Origin: CAZAMP01 sp964486455
GTDB taxonomy: Bacteria; Eisenbacteria; RBG-16-71-46; CAZAMP01
Assembly (NCBI GenBank): GCA_964486455.1
Contig: CAZAMP010000055.1
Location: 1 to 26,694, forward strand
Length of the DNA stretch: 26,694 bases
Direction: 5' to 3'
In this document: positions 6,501 through 14,226 of the stretch, piece after piece
Numbering within the stretch: position 1 is the stretch's first letter
How the letters are laid out: the number at the start of each line of letters is the position of its first letter
The notes under the pieces: generated by a model
Databases searched by the model: none
Told to the model about the DNA's origin: nothing
Seen by the model: the letters and a program-made list of their open reading frames with translations, nothing else
Position numbers and translations under genes: made by a program

Positions 6501-8678
6501 CGGCGTATAGTTGTGGGCCAAAACGCTTACGTGAAGATCTCCCACAGTCACCGGGTTCACGCCTTCAAGCGTCACCTCTCCATCAGCGTCTGTCGTTCCG
6601 GTCACGAAGACTTCGCCTTCCTTGAAGAGCGTGACCTGAGCGCCGACGACCGGATCGGAAAGCCCCAGCTTGTTGACGCGCAGCGTGATTGCACCCGATC
6701 CCATCTCGTACTGGAGGTCGGCGTGCGGCGCGTAGAATTCCACGGCCAGATCGGCCGGAAGGTTCGTCCACACATCCAGAGAAGGATCCGAAAGAAGGAT
6801 GACCGAATACATGTGCCAGCGATCGGCGTTGTCCGAGGTTGCGTGCGGCGCCCACTGACGATTCGTTTCGTGGAACGTCTCTCCGATCCGCGTTCTGCCG
6901 TTTTCGAACAGCTCGTGGAAGAAGAGGTACGTCATGTGCTTGCCCTGGCTCGGATACTCTTCGTCCGTCCCGGCAATCGCCGCGACGGCACCACCGCTGC
7001 CGTTCACATAGTCGTTTCGCAGAAAATGCTCCACGACGCAGTCGTAGTGAACCGCACCCGATGTGCAGTTGATGGCATAGAGAATCGAGAGCTCGTCGCC
7101 GTTCGTCATGACGTCCGCGTCAGCGTTGTAGATCCGGTCGTTCGGTGCCCCAACAGCCAGTAGGTTGCGGAACCCGTGTCCGATGTGAGTGACGATGTGG
7201 CGCCCCGAGTTGAAGTCGTTGATACACGTTTGGCGATCCTGCGGGACGGGGAAATAAGGCTCCCCGGTCCAGCACTCGTACGTCTCGTAGATCATTTCGG
7301 TGCCCAACTGCATGTCTTCCGGAAGAAGGCTGTAGAGCGAATCGGCGATCGACGCACCGTCGAAATTCAACTCCAGGCAGTCGCCGGACCACGGGTCGTT
7401 GTCATGCTCGCGATCCCAGAAAAGGGCCTCCGCCCAGAACGATGGGCTCATCTGATAGTTTCGCTCGAACCGCTCCGGCTCCCCGCCCGAGTAACGGATC
7501 ACCTTCCGCGCCATGAGACCGGCCTCGGCCCGAGAGCCTGCCGGAAGTCGCCCCACGTAGATCTCCGGCTCCAGGTCGACGTCGTCCCCCAGCTCTCCGA
7601 TGATATGATCCCCGTCCGCGTTCCAGTCTCCGTCGAGACACGCGTAGTAGTAGTCGGTCGCGAGCAGGACCCCGTCCCCGGGGTGCAGGAATGTGCTGTG
7701 CCCGAACGCAACGGGAAGAAGATCGGTGTCGCCTCCGATGAGCGCGTATTCGGCACCCCAGTACATGTAGGCGTGCTGGAGGAAGGTGCGCATCCTCGCC
7801 GCCAAGTCCGGGGCCTCGTAGTTCGCGACGATGTCGTCGATGTTCACAACTTGTGTGCGGAGGCCGAATCGAGTCTTCCAATCCGCGAGAACTTGAAAGC
7901 TGTCCACGAACGCCGCGGGCGATATGATGACGAAGTCAACCGCGCTGCCGTCCAGCGAGGGTAGCGGTGTCGGATTGAACCCGGCGTCTCCGGTCGGCTC
8001 CGACGTGACCGGCTTCGGCAGGGGCTGCACCTCTTCGAGTATCCAGTCCACGCGGCGCCCGAGCTTTGCCTGCGCAGCGGCGTCCCGTTCCGCGTCCGGG
8101 CGGACCCGTCGAATGACGCCGACGGCCGATTGCGCCGGACCCGTGTGCACACGAAGCATGAACTCATCGGCGAGCATCAGACGCCCCTCGGCCCCTAGGT
8201 AGCGGGCCGGACATATCTGGATCCCCAGGATTCGATAGCCTTCGTGGAATCCGGTCTGACCGATTTGAACGCGCTCTTGCGGAAACCACTCCGTCGACCC
8301 GTATGCGTCCGGATCCGGCACGGCACGAATCAGATGTCCGTTCTCCGCGAAGTGCGGCACCGGCCGAAGGTGAATCCCGGTGCCGATTTCCCGTTCGTCG
8401 AGCGGAACCAGTTCCACTGTGAGAATGGTTTCGTCGGCGGGAACGGCGACGCGAAACGCCATCCACGGCAATTCCGGTTCACCCGGCACGCCTCGGCCGG
8501 AAGCCCCATCCCACAACAACAGCCAGCCAGTGGGCTCTTCCTGCAGACGCGGGGCGTAGGACTCCAGGGAAACCGTTCGTTCGTAAGTGGCGGCCAGCGC
8601 GGGTGCAAACACGAGCACACCGAGCGTGCAGGCCAACAGACAAAGAAGAGAGGACTGACGGGCAACTCGGAAGCTCAC
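3516..8678 (-). CDS. Secreted gingipain-like C25 cysteine protease with FN3, FG-GAP and C-terminal sorting domains
   Basis: The 1720-residue protein has a Sec signal peptide (SSLLCLLACTLGVLVFAPAL) and then a gingipain-like prodomain region. Residues about 245-630 are a peptidase C25 domain: FVIISPAAFVDSF, YALIGGDTDLLPV, catalytic His in HIGHGF (near 501), catalytic Cys in AINCTSG (near 538) and GGAVAAIAGTDEEYP. CARDB-like and Ig-like domains follow to about 960, then an FN3 domain to about 1060. About eight FG-GAP/VCBS-type repeats with D-x-D-x-D loops (such as GDINGDGDLDVV) reach about 1530. The last 85 residues are a FlgD-like sorting module (NRPNPFNPTTEIRY to the end). Start: GTG at 8678 has AGGAGG six bases upstream and gives the better signal peptide; the ATG at 8702 adds eight arginine-rich residues and has no ribosome site. 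It probably cleaves proteins outside the cell and ends attached to the surface. It is monocistronic by its terminator. Confidence 0.93.
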   Translation of the reverse strand: MSFRVARQSSLLCLLACTLGVLVFAPALAATYERTVSLESYAPRLQEEPTGWLLLWDGASGRGVPGEPELPWMAFRVAVPADETILTVELVPLDEREIGTGIHLRPVPHFAENGHLIRAVPDPDAYGSTEWFPQERVQIGQTGFHEGYRILGIQICPARYLGAEGRLMLADEFMLRVHTGPAQSAVGVIRRVRPDAERDAAAQAKLGRRVDWILEEVQPLPKPVTSEPTGDAGFNPTPLPSLDGSAVDFVIISPAAFVDSFQVLADWKTRFGLRTQVVNIDDIVANYEAPDLAARMRTFLQHAYMYWGAEYALIGGDTDLLPVAFGHSTFLHPGDGVLLATDYYYACLDGDWNADGDHIIGELGDDVDLEPEIYVGRLPAGSRAEAGLMARKVIRYSGGEPERFERNYQMSPSFWAEALFWDREHDNDPWSGDCLELNFDGASIADSLYSLLPEDMQLGTEMIYETYECWTGEPYFPVPQDRQTCINDFNSGRHIVTHIGHGFRNLLAVGAPNDRIYNADADVMTNGDELSILYAINCTSGAVHYDCVVEHFLRNDYVNGSGGAVAAIAGTDEEYPSQGKHMTYLFFHELFENGRTRIGETFHETNRQWAPHATSDNADRWHMYSVILLSDPSLDVWTNLPADLAVEFYAPHADLQYEMGSGAITLRVNKLGLSDPVVGAQVTLFKEGEVFVTGTTDADGEVTLEGVNPVTVGDLHVSVLAHNYTPYPEVLDVTVSTAAHLHVADFAIDDSAGNSDAAADRGEQVEVSLTIGNVGGSDAETVTLEATTLSPYVDVINGMANVPDVPWGGDTVAEAITLDLLLTIPNSLSYVEATIDVAFEIGGGDAGGDSFVLQVGNPRIDHIGLAAMEDPGDGDGTIEPGESGKLVVTGFNAGDGTPVNAEVLLEAVDAVVTVTDPLGAIALAPAVPSVSDTLRFDVNSAGEIRFDLTYQDDNGAFFTRRIDLGVPTPPALVWSESGVDHIRVNWEPVVEPGVFGYNLYSATVERSEFEKVNTAPVTGGYFAQLGLPALTTFQFAVTTVDSSGNESAHSDTISEATSPPLTDGWPVDVQGGENRGSITYANLDGAGIQELVFGSSYLYAVTGDGVDYYDGDAAPATVGIFSELGYSQTARRGFVAKPAVGDIDLDGHLEIVACHFEQGRIYVWDEYGNFEWGGETHDVGDLLWSSPALGNIDWDPELEIILWSGSPPGNDYGGTILAFNHDGTEVTNGDNDTGTYGVLWDSPEQTSGWNYSSIALWDFDGDSLDEIIAVERFEGDGLVHMLDYEPGVGVVEPNGWPFDPPNEGHQFSASPAIVDLNGTEEDNSDDHIFVISRKSLIGINADGTMLAGYPEFYGDADLDDFNDFQPSPVIGDINGDGDLDVVHGWAGGMVYAYTALTGAPLPNWPVQLDIVGDDSEEALYNASLANLDADDESEVLVGSGGGKLFAIDGDGSVLPGFPYGYGGALFGAPAVSDFDGNGSVDIAIIGETTKAFCIEMMGVPVPAGENEWPMFRHDVRNTGVYNSPVAVPINLGSLVMRSTAPGRVELSWMANGEYQQFDIERASAGELRHKVGEIDGASQDRYTFVDETAPYGEMASYWILGYTAHEVETIGPFDVQVMARVIAQTALHQNRPNPFNPTTEIRYDVAGELGGVGAVDVRLEIFDIGGRRVAELVNAPQEAGEHRLIWDGRDDTGHVLSSGIYLYRLSVGEDVLTRKLVLAR

Positions 8679-8702
8679 TGCACTCCTCCTGTCTCGCCTC
8701 AT

Positions 8703-9003
8703 CGAGTGAGGCCTGATACCTCGCGCGGCGAGGCTTTATTCGGATTATCGGTATGACAGCTTGCCCCAGAAGCTCTCGCGAGGCACTCCTGGAGGCCGAT
8801 CGTCTCGTACCCGATTTCCCACCATTGCGAAATGGGGAGAGATTCGAAGGGACGCATGAAGACGGCAGCACTCTATCAGAGCACCGTTGTCACGTCAAAC
8901 GACGGTAACAACAGAAGTTAAACAGCTTCGCGGGTTCCCGGTTCCGACTAATCCCGCGCTCCAAGCCCGAGGACCGTCGGGAACTTTCTCGTCCTCGGGC
9001 CGT
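8703..9003. other. Divergent intergenic region
   Basis: About 380 bases separate the protease from the secreted orphan at 9086; the part nearest the protease holds no convincing gene. A GATAAT on the minus strand within 50 bases of the protease start may be its -10, but I see no matching -35. The right end holds the inverted repeat and promoter listed separately. Confidence 0.5.
8965..9000. repeat. 10-base inverted repeat directly upstream of a promoter
   Basis: GCCCGAGGAC (8965-8974) and GTCCTCGGGC (8991-9000) are perfect inverted copies separated by 16 bases. The right arm ends four bases before the -35 box at 9004. There is no T-run after it on either strand, so a terminator is less likely than a protein-binding site. 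Confidence 0.6.
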
Positions 9004-9033
9004 TTGACTCTCAATCACGTGCGCTGCTAGAAT
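9004..9033 (+). promoter_or_regulatory. Sigma-70-type promoter for the secreted orphan
   Basis: TTGACT (9004-9009), an 18-base spacer ending in TGC, and TAGAAT (9028-9033). Both boxes match the sigma-70 consensus at five of six positions. Transcription would start near 9040, leaving a leader of about 45 bases with GAGG at 9074-9077 before the ATG at 9086. Confidence 0.72.
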
Positions 9034-9085
9034 CTTTCGGGTCACTAACGCCCGAGAATTAAACCGAAATCACGAGGTCGACCCT

Positions 9086-9877
9086 ATGCGTGTCTTGGCT
9101 TCCCTATTAATTCTCTTCGTCGTCACCGCAATTCCTTGCATGTCACGAGACTACACGGACCTCTCGAATGAAGAGATCCGCGCGGCGGCAAGTTCGGAGC
9201 TTCATTCCCTGGCGGCCGAGCTGTTGCCATCGTGCGGTGAGCGTGTGGAAACGATCGACGCGATCGTACAGATGAGCAGCCTACGGAACGGGATACTCGA
9301 GGAGTTGGGACGGGTCAGGCTACTGACCACGATGGAAGGAATCTGGACGGCGGACGCCATCGACGACTCGCTCGTGAATTCGGTCGTGGAGCTTTTCAGA
9401 GCCTACGCTGACACGCATCCCGACCCGATCATCAACCCGGGGACGGAGCAGTTCGAGAGGCAGATCTCGCAGCTCGGTTTCGTGAATCTCTGGGCTTCGG
9501 GCTTCCTGGTCAATCTGGAGCTGCAACAGACACTTCACGTCCTCGCCGAGTTCTATCAGAATCGTAGCGATGCGGAGGTCGAGGCCGCGCAGGACGCGTT
9601 CCTTCGCCACTTCACGCTCTTGAGCGAGCTGTTCCGCGCCCAGCACGTGAAGCACAAGGACATGCACTCGTGCAACCTGGCCAATTTGGAGTGGGCAATC
9701 GGTCGACTCGAATCCGAAAACGGGGCGCACGACTTCGTCGAGAGAAACCGCAAGTTTGCGTTTCGCGGAAACGGAACGTTCGCGTATCGACTCACGCTGG
9801 TGTCCAGCTCGACGGGCGAGCAGCTCACGGTCGACTACCCGCTTCCCCACCTCCAGGCCATGGATGAGGGCCCGTAG
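9086..9877 (+). CDS. Secreted protein of unknown function
   Basis: I do not recognise this 263-residue protein. It opens with a Sec-type signal peptide (MRVLASLLILFVVTAIPC, then MSRDY). The Cys there follows Pro, so it is not a good lipobox. The mature part looks mostly helical, with heptad-like stretches (GILEELGRVRLL, LFRAYADTH, then LQQTLHVLAEFYQN). A short His/Cys-rich segment, HVKHKDMHSCNLANLEWAIG, lies near residue 190. The last 50 residues look like strands (FAYRLTLVSSSTGEQLTVDY). It has its own strong promoter with an inverted repeat just upstream, so it may be regulated. It converges on acpS, with 32 bases between the stop codons, and is not in an operon. No function is assigned. Confidence 0.78.
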   Translation: MRVLASLLILFVVTAIPCMSRDYTDLSNEEIRAAASSELHSLAAELLPSCGERVETIDAIVQMSSLRNGILEELGRVRLLTTMEGIWTADAIDDSLVNSVVELFRAYADTHPDPIINPGTEQFERQISQLGFVNLWASGFLVNLELQQTLHVLAEFYQNRSDAEVEAAQDAFLRHFTLLSELFRAQHVKHKDMHSCNLANLEWAIGRLESENGAHDFVERNRKFAFRGNGTFAYRLTLVSSSTGEQLTVDYPLPHLQAMDEGP

Positions 9878-9909
9878 GCCGTCGAGAGGGCACGAGGGTC
9901 GGGCGAGGC

Positions 9910-10290
9910 TCACCCTTCGAGAATGACGACCGCGGCCGCGCTCTGACGGCTGTGGGTCAGCGAGACCCAAACGGTCTCTATCCCCCGATCACGAGCGATC
10001 TCGGCGGCCCGCCCCTCGAGGCGCACTACCGGCTCACCATCTGAGCCGTTGACGATCACCACGTCGGTCCAGCGTATTCCGTGGGCCAGACCTGTGCCGA
10101 TCGCCTTGAGGAACGCCTCCTTCGCCGCGAAACGCGCCGCGTAGTGTTCCGCCTCGCGGCCCCCACTTCCCGAGTAGCGCTCTTCGGGTGCGAACACGCG
10201 CTCGACAAACCGCTCTGCCGTCCGCTCCAAGACGCCGCCGAATCGCTCCAGATCTACGATATCGAGTCCGACACCTCTGACCGATGGCAT
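9910..10290 (-). CDS. acpS: Holo-[acyl-carrier-protein] synthase
   Basis: AcpS moves the 4'-phosphopantetheine arm from coenzyme A to a serine of apo-ACP in the cytoplasm, making ACP ready for fatty-acid synthesis. The 126-residue length is normal for the family. The two signature motifs are present: GVGLDIVDLERF at residues 6-17, whose Asp10 binds magnesium, and ARFAAKEAFLKA at 52-63, whose Glu58 is the second ligand. The C-terminal WVSLTHSRQSAAAVVI is the usual last strand pair. The ATG at 10290 has AAGGG seven bases upstream. The gene is divergent from the coiled-coil gene at 10352, and the short space between must hold promoters for both. Confidence 0.96.
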   Translation of the reverse strand: MPSVRGVGLDIVDLERFGGVLERTAERFVERVFAPEERYSGSGGREAEHYAARFAAKEAFLKAIGTGLAHGIRWTDVVIVNGSDGEPVVRLEGRAAEIARDRGIETVWVSLTHSRQSAAAVVILEG

Positions 10291-10294
10291 GGAA

Positions 10295-10323
10295 TTGCCC
10301 TTTCCTCACCGGCGTGTTAGCAT
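10295..10323 (+). promoter_or_regulatory. Probable promoter for the coiled-coil gene
   Basis: TTGCCC (10295-10300), a 17-base spacer and TAGCAT (10318-10323), each four of six to consensus. It lies about 30 bases before the ATG at 10352, in the gap between two divergent genes. Confidence 0.5.
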
Positions 10324-10351
10324 CCCCGCCGCTCACAAACGGAGCAGCCTT

Positions 10352-11545
10352 ATGTCGATCATACAGAAGCTGGAATCACGCCAGCGCGTATTGACCGTGC
10401 TTCGCTATCTCGTGGATCCTTCGGCACTCCGCGAGCTGGCGACACGATACCACATCACGATCCCGGGTTTCCGCGCGAGTCAGGCTCCTCTGAATCTGAT
10501 CGGACGAGCCGTCGCCGCGGACTGCTGGAAGAACGTCGATCTCCGCCGCGGTCTCGAGGCGACGATGGCGCGCATCGCGGACCCCGTCCTCGCCCGCACA
10601 GACTCAGCGGCCGAGCAGGATTTGCTTACCGAGCTGCGGAAGCTCGAAGAACGTCCTCCCGCGCAGGCCCGACCCTTTCTCCTCGCGGCGCTCCTCGATC
10701 AGCGCGACACCGTTCACCGCGAAGCCATCAAGCTCCTGGACCGCCTGGAGTCGGGTGACATTCACCTCTCGTCCCGCGACTCGATGCGCACCGACCGCCA
10801 ACCGCACGGGACCGCCGGAGCCCGCCCGAGCTTCGCGGCCGAGGCCGAGAATCGTCTCAGCCGGACGCTATCGGAGCGGAATCAGCAACTGCGCGCGCTT
10901 CGCGATGAGTGCACCCGCCAGGAGCAGAAGTTGACACGGCTCAGGGAGCAGCTCGAGGCGGAACGTCAGGCACACCGCACCACGAAGCAACGGTTGAAGG
11001 AAGGTGGAGCGGAGGACCCCCGCGTGGATGCGGACGGGCGAGCCGCGGCGAACACTTCCGGGCCGACCGAAGAGCTTCGCACGGAGCTTCTCCGGCTGCG
11101 GGAACAGATCGACGCGATGCGCCGCGACTATGGCCTGCTGGTGAGCGGTGCGCGGACACTGCAGGACGTCATCGAAACGATGTTGAAGGATGACGAGTCG
11201 ACGAGTTCCACACCCATCAAGCCGCGAAAGCCGACGCGCACCTGCGACCTGCCGGCGAGCGAGAAGGCCGGCCTTCCATCAGCGCACGAGATGTGGCCGG
11301 CGCATTTCGGCGGCTTTGTCGAGCGCATCGCGGCCTCACCCTACGTGGAGGAGCTACAGCCCCTGGATTGCAGCGGGTCCGGCTCGAGCCGCATGCTCTT
11401 GATGATCCCCGATTCGACGCTCCTCGCCCGTTTCTCCGATGGCAATCGCTCCGCCCGTTTCCTGATCCGCACGACCGCCACGACGCCTCCGACCCTGCTC
11501 TGGGTACGCCGTCATCTCGCGGACTCTCATTTCCCATCCGTCTGA
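10352..11545 (+). CDS. Coiled-coil protein of unknown function
   Basis: I do not recognise this 397-residue protein. ATG at 10352 follows GGAG at good spacing; an upstream in-frame ATG at 10289 would overlap acpS and has no ribosome site, so I reject it. Three parts can be seen. The N-terminal 150 residues are helical and soluble, starting MSIIQKLESRQRVLTVLRYL. Residues about 160-285 form a charged coiled coil, rich in Arg, Glu, Gln and Leu, with a break near 220-235. After a Ser/Thr/Pro-rich linker, the last 85 residues look like a small alpha/beta domain (FGGFVERIAASPYVEELQPL and LLMIPDSTLLARF). There is no signal peptide or membrane segment, so it is cytoplasmic. A scaffold or regulator is possible, but nothing fixes its role. 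Confidence 0.82.
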   Translation: MSIIQKLESRQRVLTVLRYLVDPSALRELATRYHITIPGFRASQAPLNLIGRAVAADCWKNVDLRRGLEATMARIADPVLARTDSAAEQDLLTELRKLEERPPAQARPFLLAALLDQRDTVHREAIKLLDRLESGDIHLSSRDSMRTDRQPHGTAGARPSFAAEAENRLSRTLSERNQQLRALRDECTRQEQKLTRLREQLEAERQAHRTTKQRLKEGGAEDPRVDADGRAAANTSGPTEELRTELLRLREQIDAMRRDYGLLVSGARTLQDVIETMLKDDESTSSTPIKPRKPTRTCDLPASEKAGLPSAHEMWPAHFGGFVERIAASPYVEELQPLDCSGSGSSRMLLMIPDSTLLARFSDGNRSARFLIRTTATTPPTLLWVRRHLADSHFPSV

Positions 11546-11552
11546 CCCCGCT

Positions 11553-11582
11553 TTGACCTCCTCGCCGCGAGGGTGCTAGGGT
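11553..11582 (+). promoter_or_regulatory. Probable promoter for the FemAB-like gene
   Basis: TTGACC (11553-11558), an 18-base spacer ending in TGC, and TAGGGT (11577-11582). The layout matches that of the promoter at 9004. The transcript would have a leader of about 25 bases containing AGGATGA. Confidence 0.6.
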
Positions 11583-11614
11583 CGGATCGACAGTCATAAT
11601 AGGATGAATGATTC

Positions 11615-12622
11615 ATGCTTGATAACCCGTCGCACCGTCATTGGACGCCTCCCCAGTTCAGGGTAACGGACCTGCCGCCAGAGGATGAGTGGCGGCGGCT
11701 CGTCGCGGCATCTCCGACGGCCACGTTTTTTCACTCCCTCGAGTGGAGCCGTATCTACGCACGACACCACGCGGGAGAACCGTTCTTCCTGCTCGCTGAA
11801 TCCGACGGGCGTCTCGTCGGCTGCCAGGCGGCGGTTCGCATCCGGCGAAGCGTGTTCTACGCCGTCGAGTCGCTGCCGATGGGCACGTACGGCGGTCCGA
11901 TCGTCGACCCGAGCTATCGGGACGCCGAGTCGCTCGAGCGTGAGCTGTACGAGCGCTACCAAAAAATGACGAGGCGCCCCGGCTGTCTCCGATCCCACTG
12001 CGTCGTGCGTCATCCGAGCGCGCTGTCATCGGGCGAGCCGTTTCTTCCGACACCCATCCACATCGTTCCGCTCTCCGGGGGGTTCGACTCCTTCTGGATG
12101 GACGTGTTTCCGAAGAACCGGCGGAACGAATGCCGCCGCGCGACCCGGAACGGTGTCCGCGTGGTATTGGGGAGTGACCCGTCACACCTCGACCCTTACT
12201 ACGCGATGCACGTCGAAGCGTGTCGGAGATGGGGCCTGGCGCCGCACCCGCTGGAGTTCTTTCGCGACATGATCGCGCTCGGCGACGAGAACGTGCTCTT
12301 CTTCACCGCGCTTCACGGCGATCGCGTCTTGGGCGCGCACCTCACGTTCGTCTCCGGGCGTGAGCTGCTGGTCTGGAACGGCGTGACCGCGCGCGAGGAC
12401 TCGAACCGGTTCTTCCCGGCCTCCATGTTGATCATGTGCGAGGCGGAAGAAGCCTGTCGCCGTGGGCTAGACGTACTCAATCTCGGGGGCGGCGGTCATA
12501 CTCCGGGGTTGTCCGAGTTCAAGCGACTCGTCGGGGGGTGCGCGGACACGGTCTACACGCACGCGCGCACGGCGGCCCCCTTCCGGCTTCTCCATCGTAC
12601 GTGGCACGCGCTACGCGGATGA
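11615..12622 (+). CDS. FemAB/GNAT-like transferase (peptidoglycan bridge or surface-glycan type)
   Basis: This 335-residue protein belongs to the double-GNAT FemAB-like superfamily (BioF2/acetyltransf_6 type). These enzymes move an acyl or aminoacyl group onto peptidoglycan precursors or cell-surface molecules. The family opening TATFFHSLEWSRIYARHH is near residue 30 and SLPMGTYGGPIV near 90. The middle has FPKNRRNECRRATRNGVRV, the basic segment before the second fold. The second GNAT half holds HPLEFFRDMI, GDRVLGAHLTFVSGRELLVW and LDVLNLGGGG followed by FKRLVGG. It has no signal peptide, so it acts on the cytoplasmic side. It converges on the glycosyltransferase/flippase pair, and together they suggest surface-polymer assembly. 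The exact substrate is unknown. FemAB proteins linked to exosortase clusters are similar, but no exosortase is seen here. Confidence 0.84.
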   Translation: MLDNPSHRHWTPPQFRVTDLPPEDEWRRLVAASPTATFFHSLEWSRIYARHHAGEPFFLLAESDGRLVGCQAAVRIRRSVFYAVESLPMGTYGGPIVDPSYRDAESLERELYERYQKMTRRPGCLRSHCVVRHPSALSSGEPFLPTPIHIVPLSGGFDSFWMDVFPKNRRNECRRATRNGVRVVLGSDPSHLDPYYAMHVEACRRWGLAPHPLEFFRDMIALGDENVLFFTALHGDRVLGAHLTFVSGRELLVWNGVTAREDSNRFFPASMLIMCEAEEACRRGLDVLNLGGGGHTPGLSEFKRLVGGCADTVYTHARTAAPFRLLHRTWHALRG

Positions 12623-12651
12623 GAATTCAGGAAGACAAGTTGGAAGGCCGC

Positions 12652-14226
12652 TCACTCGTCGGACATCGCGGAACAGCGGTAGAGGTCCACCGGTAGCTCC
12701 GGAAAATGCCAGCTTTCCAACAGCTCGAAGCGTGAATCCAGCTTCCGTTTGCCCCGCTCTGACGGGTCGACGTACCAACTTCGATGTCGTATCAGCCAGA
12801 GCCGACCGTCGCACGACCCGATCTCATCGAGCCTGGCGTCGATCCGGACCGGATCGAGATCCCAGCCCGTCACCTTCACGATCTCGAGCGGCCCGTTCCC
12901 CACCTTTTGATAGTAGTGGGCGAACGGTTCCCGCGTCGTGTAGAGCAGGATTCGATCGCCTGGACGTCCATCCCGGAGCACCAACTCGGCCGCCGCGCGG
13001 GCATCCGGCTTCCAGTAGCGCGTGTCGAAGTAGTGGTTGTACAACGACAAGAACGACAGTCCCAGGACCATGATCAGGAGAAGCGCGCGAATGAAGCGCG
13101 GCCCGACGCGATCCACCCCGATCCCGAGCAGAAGCACCCAAGCGCAAAGGCCGATCGACGGGTAGCGAACGTTGTAGACCTTGACGTTGAGCATCGCGAG
13201 CACGGCCGTGCACACGATCGGCACAATGAGCCACGCCATGATCCACCCGAGTCGCTCCGGGCGCCGTCGGGCCCCGAGCGCTCCGGCGACGGCAAGCATC
13301 CCGAACGCGATGAAGGCACATATGATCGAAACGAGATACGGCTGGAACGTGGAAAAGGTCAAAGATCGGTGCATCTCGTTGATCGATGGGCCGAGCGTCG
13401 TTCCGACACTATAGGCATAGAAGGTATGTGCGAGCGCGAGCGGTGAAAACGTGTGCGTTCCCCGCAGACGATCTTCCGGCGCGACATCCGACAACCCGAC
13501 GATGGTGTCCGGATCGACCGTCTCGCCGAACGACATCAGGTAAGGCGCGAGGCAGATCAGAACGAGCAGTTGGATGACCACGAAGCGGCCGATCGGATAT
13601 CCGCGTCGCCAGCCCGCGACCAAGGCCAAGAGCGAGTGCGCTCCGATCAGGAACAGCCCTCCGAAGCTCGACAAACAGCCTGCCAAGGACGTCGCGAAGA
13701 CGGCCAGCGCGCTCTTCGCGCTGCGCTCCCTGATCTCCGAAAGAAACGCCCAGATCATGAGGACGCCCAACGCCATCAAGAGGACGTAGCCGCGCACCTC
13801 CTGCGAATACCAGACGTGAAATGGATTGACCGCGAGCAGCAGCGCGGAGAAGAGGGCCGCGCGCTCCCCCACCCAGCGTCGTCCGGCCGCATAGATCAGC
13901 GGCACCGTCAACGTGCCTATCGTCGCCGAGAGCAGTCGCAGCGCAAGATCCGACGATCCGAAGAGTTGAGCCCAGATGAACAGGAGCGCCTTGTGCAACG
14001 GGCCGTGGAAGTTGCGGAACAGAACGTGTGCCACCGCTTCGCGAAGGTCGAAGAGCACGCGCACGCTCTCGACCTCGTCCGCCCAGAAGCTTTGAACGTC
14101 GATGCGATACACGCGGAGCGCCAGCGCGCCCAGCGTAATCGCCGCGACCCACCACCAGTTCACCTTGGACGATGGCGTCCGATCGAACGCCGCCCCAAAG
14201 AGCGCTCTTCGGTCTCGATAGATCAT
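12652..14226 (-). CDS. GT-C (ArnT/PMT-like, family 39 type) membrane glycosyltransferase
   Basis: A 524-residue integral membrane protein that moves a sugar from a lipid-linked donor to an acceptor on the outer side of the inner membrane. The first membrane segment is VAAITLGALALRVY. It is followed by QSFWADEVESV, whose Asp-Glu pair is the expected catalytic site of GT-C enzymes in the first outer loop. FRNFHGPLHKALLFIW and NPFHVWYSQEVRGY are further family motifs. About ten more membrane segments follow, and the last 130 residues form a soluble domain. ATG at 14226 overlaps the flippase stop as ATGA, so the two genes are translationally coupled; a longer reading from 14295 would run inside the flippase. 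The coupled pair points to glycan or glycolipid assembly at the envelope. Confidence 0.88.
   Translation of the reverse strand: MIYRDRRALFGAAFDRTPSSKVNWWWVAAITLGALALRVYRIDVQSFWADEVESVRVLFDLREAVAHVLFRNFHGPLHKALLFIWAQLFGSSDLALRLLSATIGTLTVPLIYAAGRRWVGERAALFSALLLAVNPFHVWYSQEVRGYVLLMALGVLMIWAFLSEIRERSAKSALAVFATSLAGCLSSFGGLFLIGAHSLLALVAGWRRGYPIGRFVVIQLLVLICLAPYLMSFGETVDPDTIVGLSDVAPEDRLRGTHTFSPLALAHTFYAYSVGTTLGPSINEMHRSLTFSTFQPYLVSIICAFIAFGMLAVAGALGARRRPERLGWIMAWLIVPIVCTAVLAMLNVKVYNVRYPSIGLCAWVLLLGIGVDRVGPRFIRALLLIMVLGLSFLSLYNHYFDTRYWKPDARAAAELVLRDGRPGDRILLYTTREPFAHYYQKVGNGPLEIVKVTGWDLDPVRIDARLDEIGSCDGRLWLIRHRSWYVDPSERGKRKLDSRFELLESWHFPELPVDLYRCSAMSDE

Noticed and set aside
5469..7163. 564-codon plus-strand frame antisense to the C25 protease
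   Set aside because: Shadow of the protease gene in high-GC DNA. It is rich in Arg and His, has no motifs and no ribosome site.
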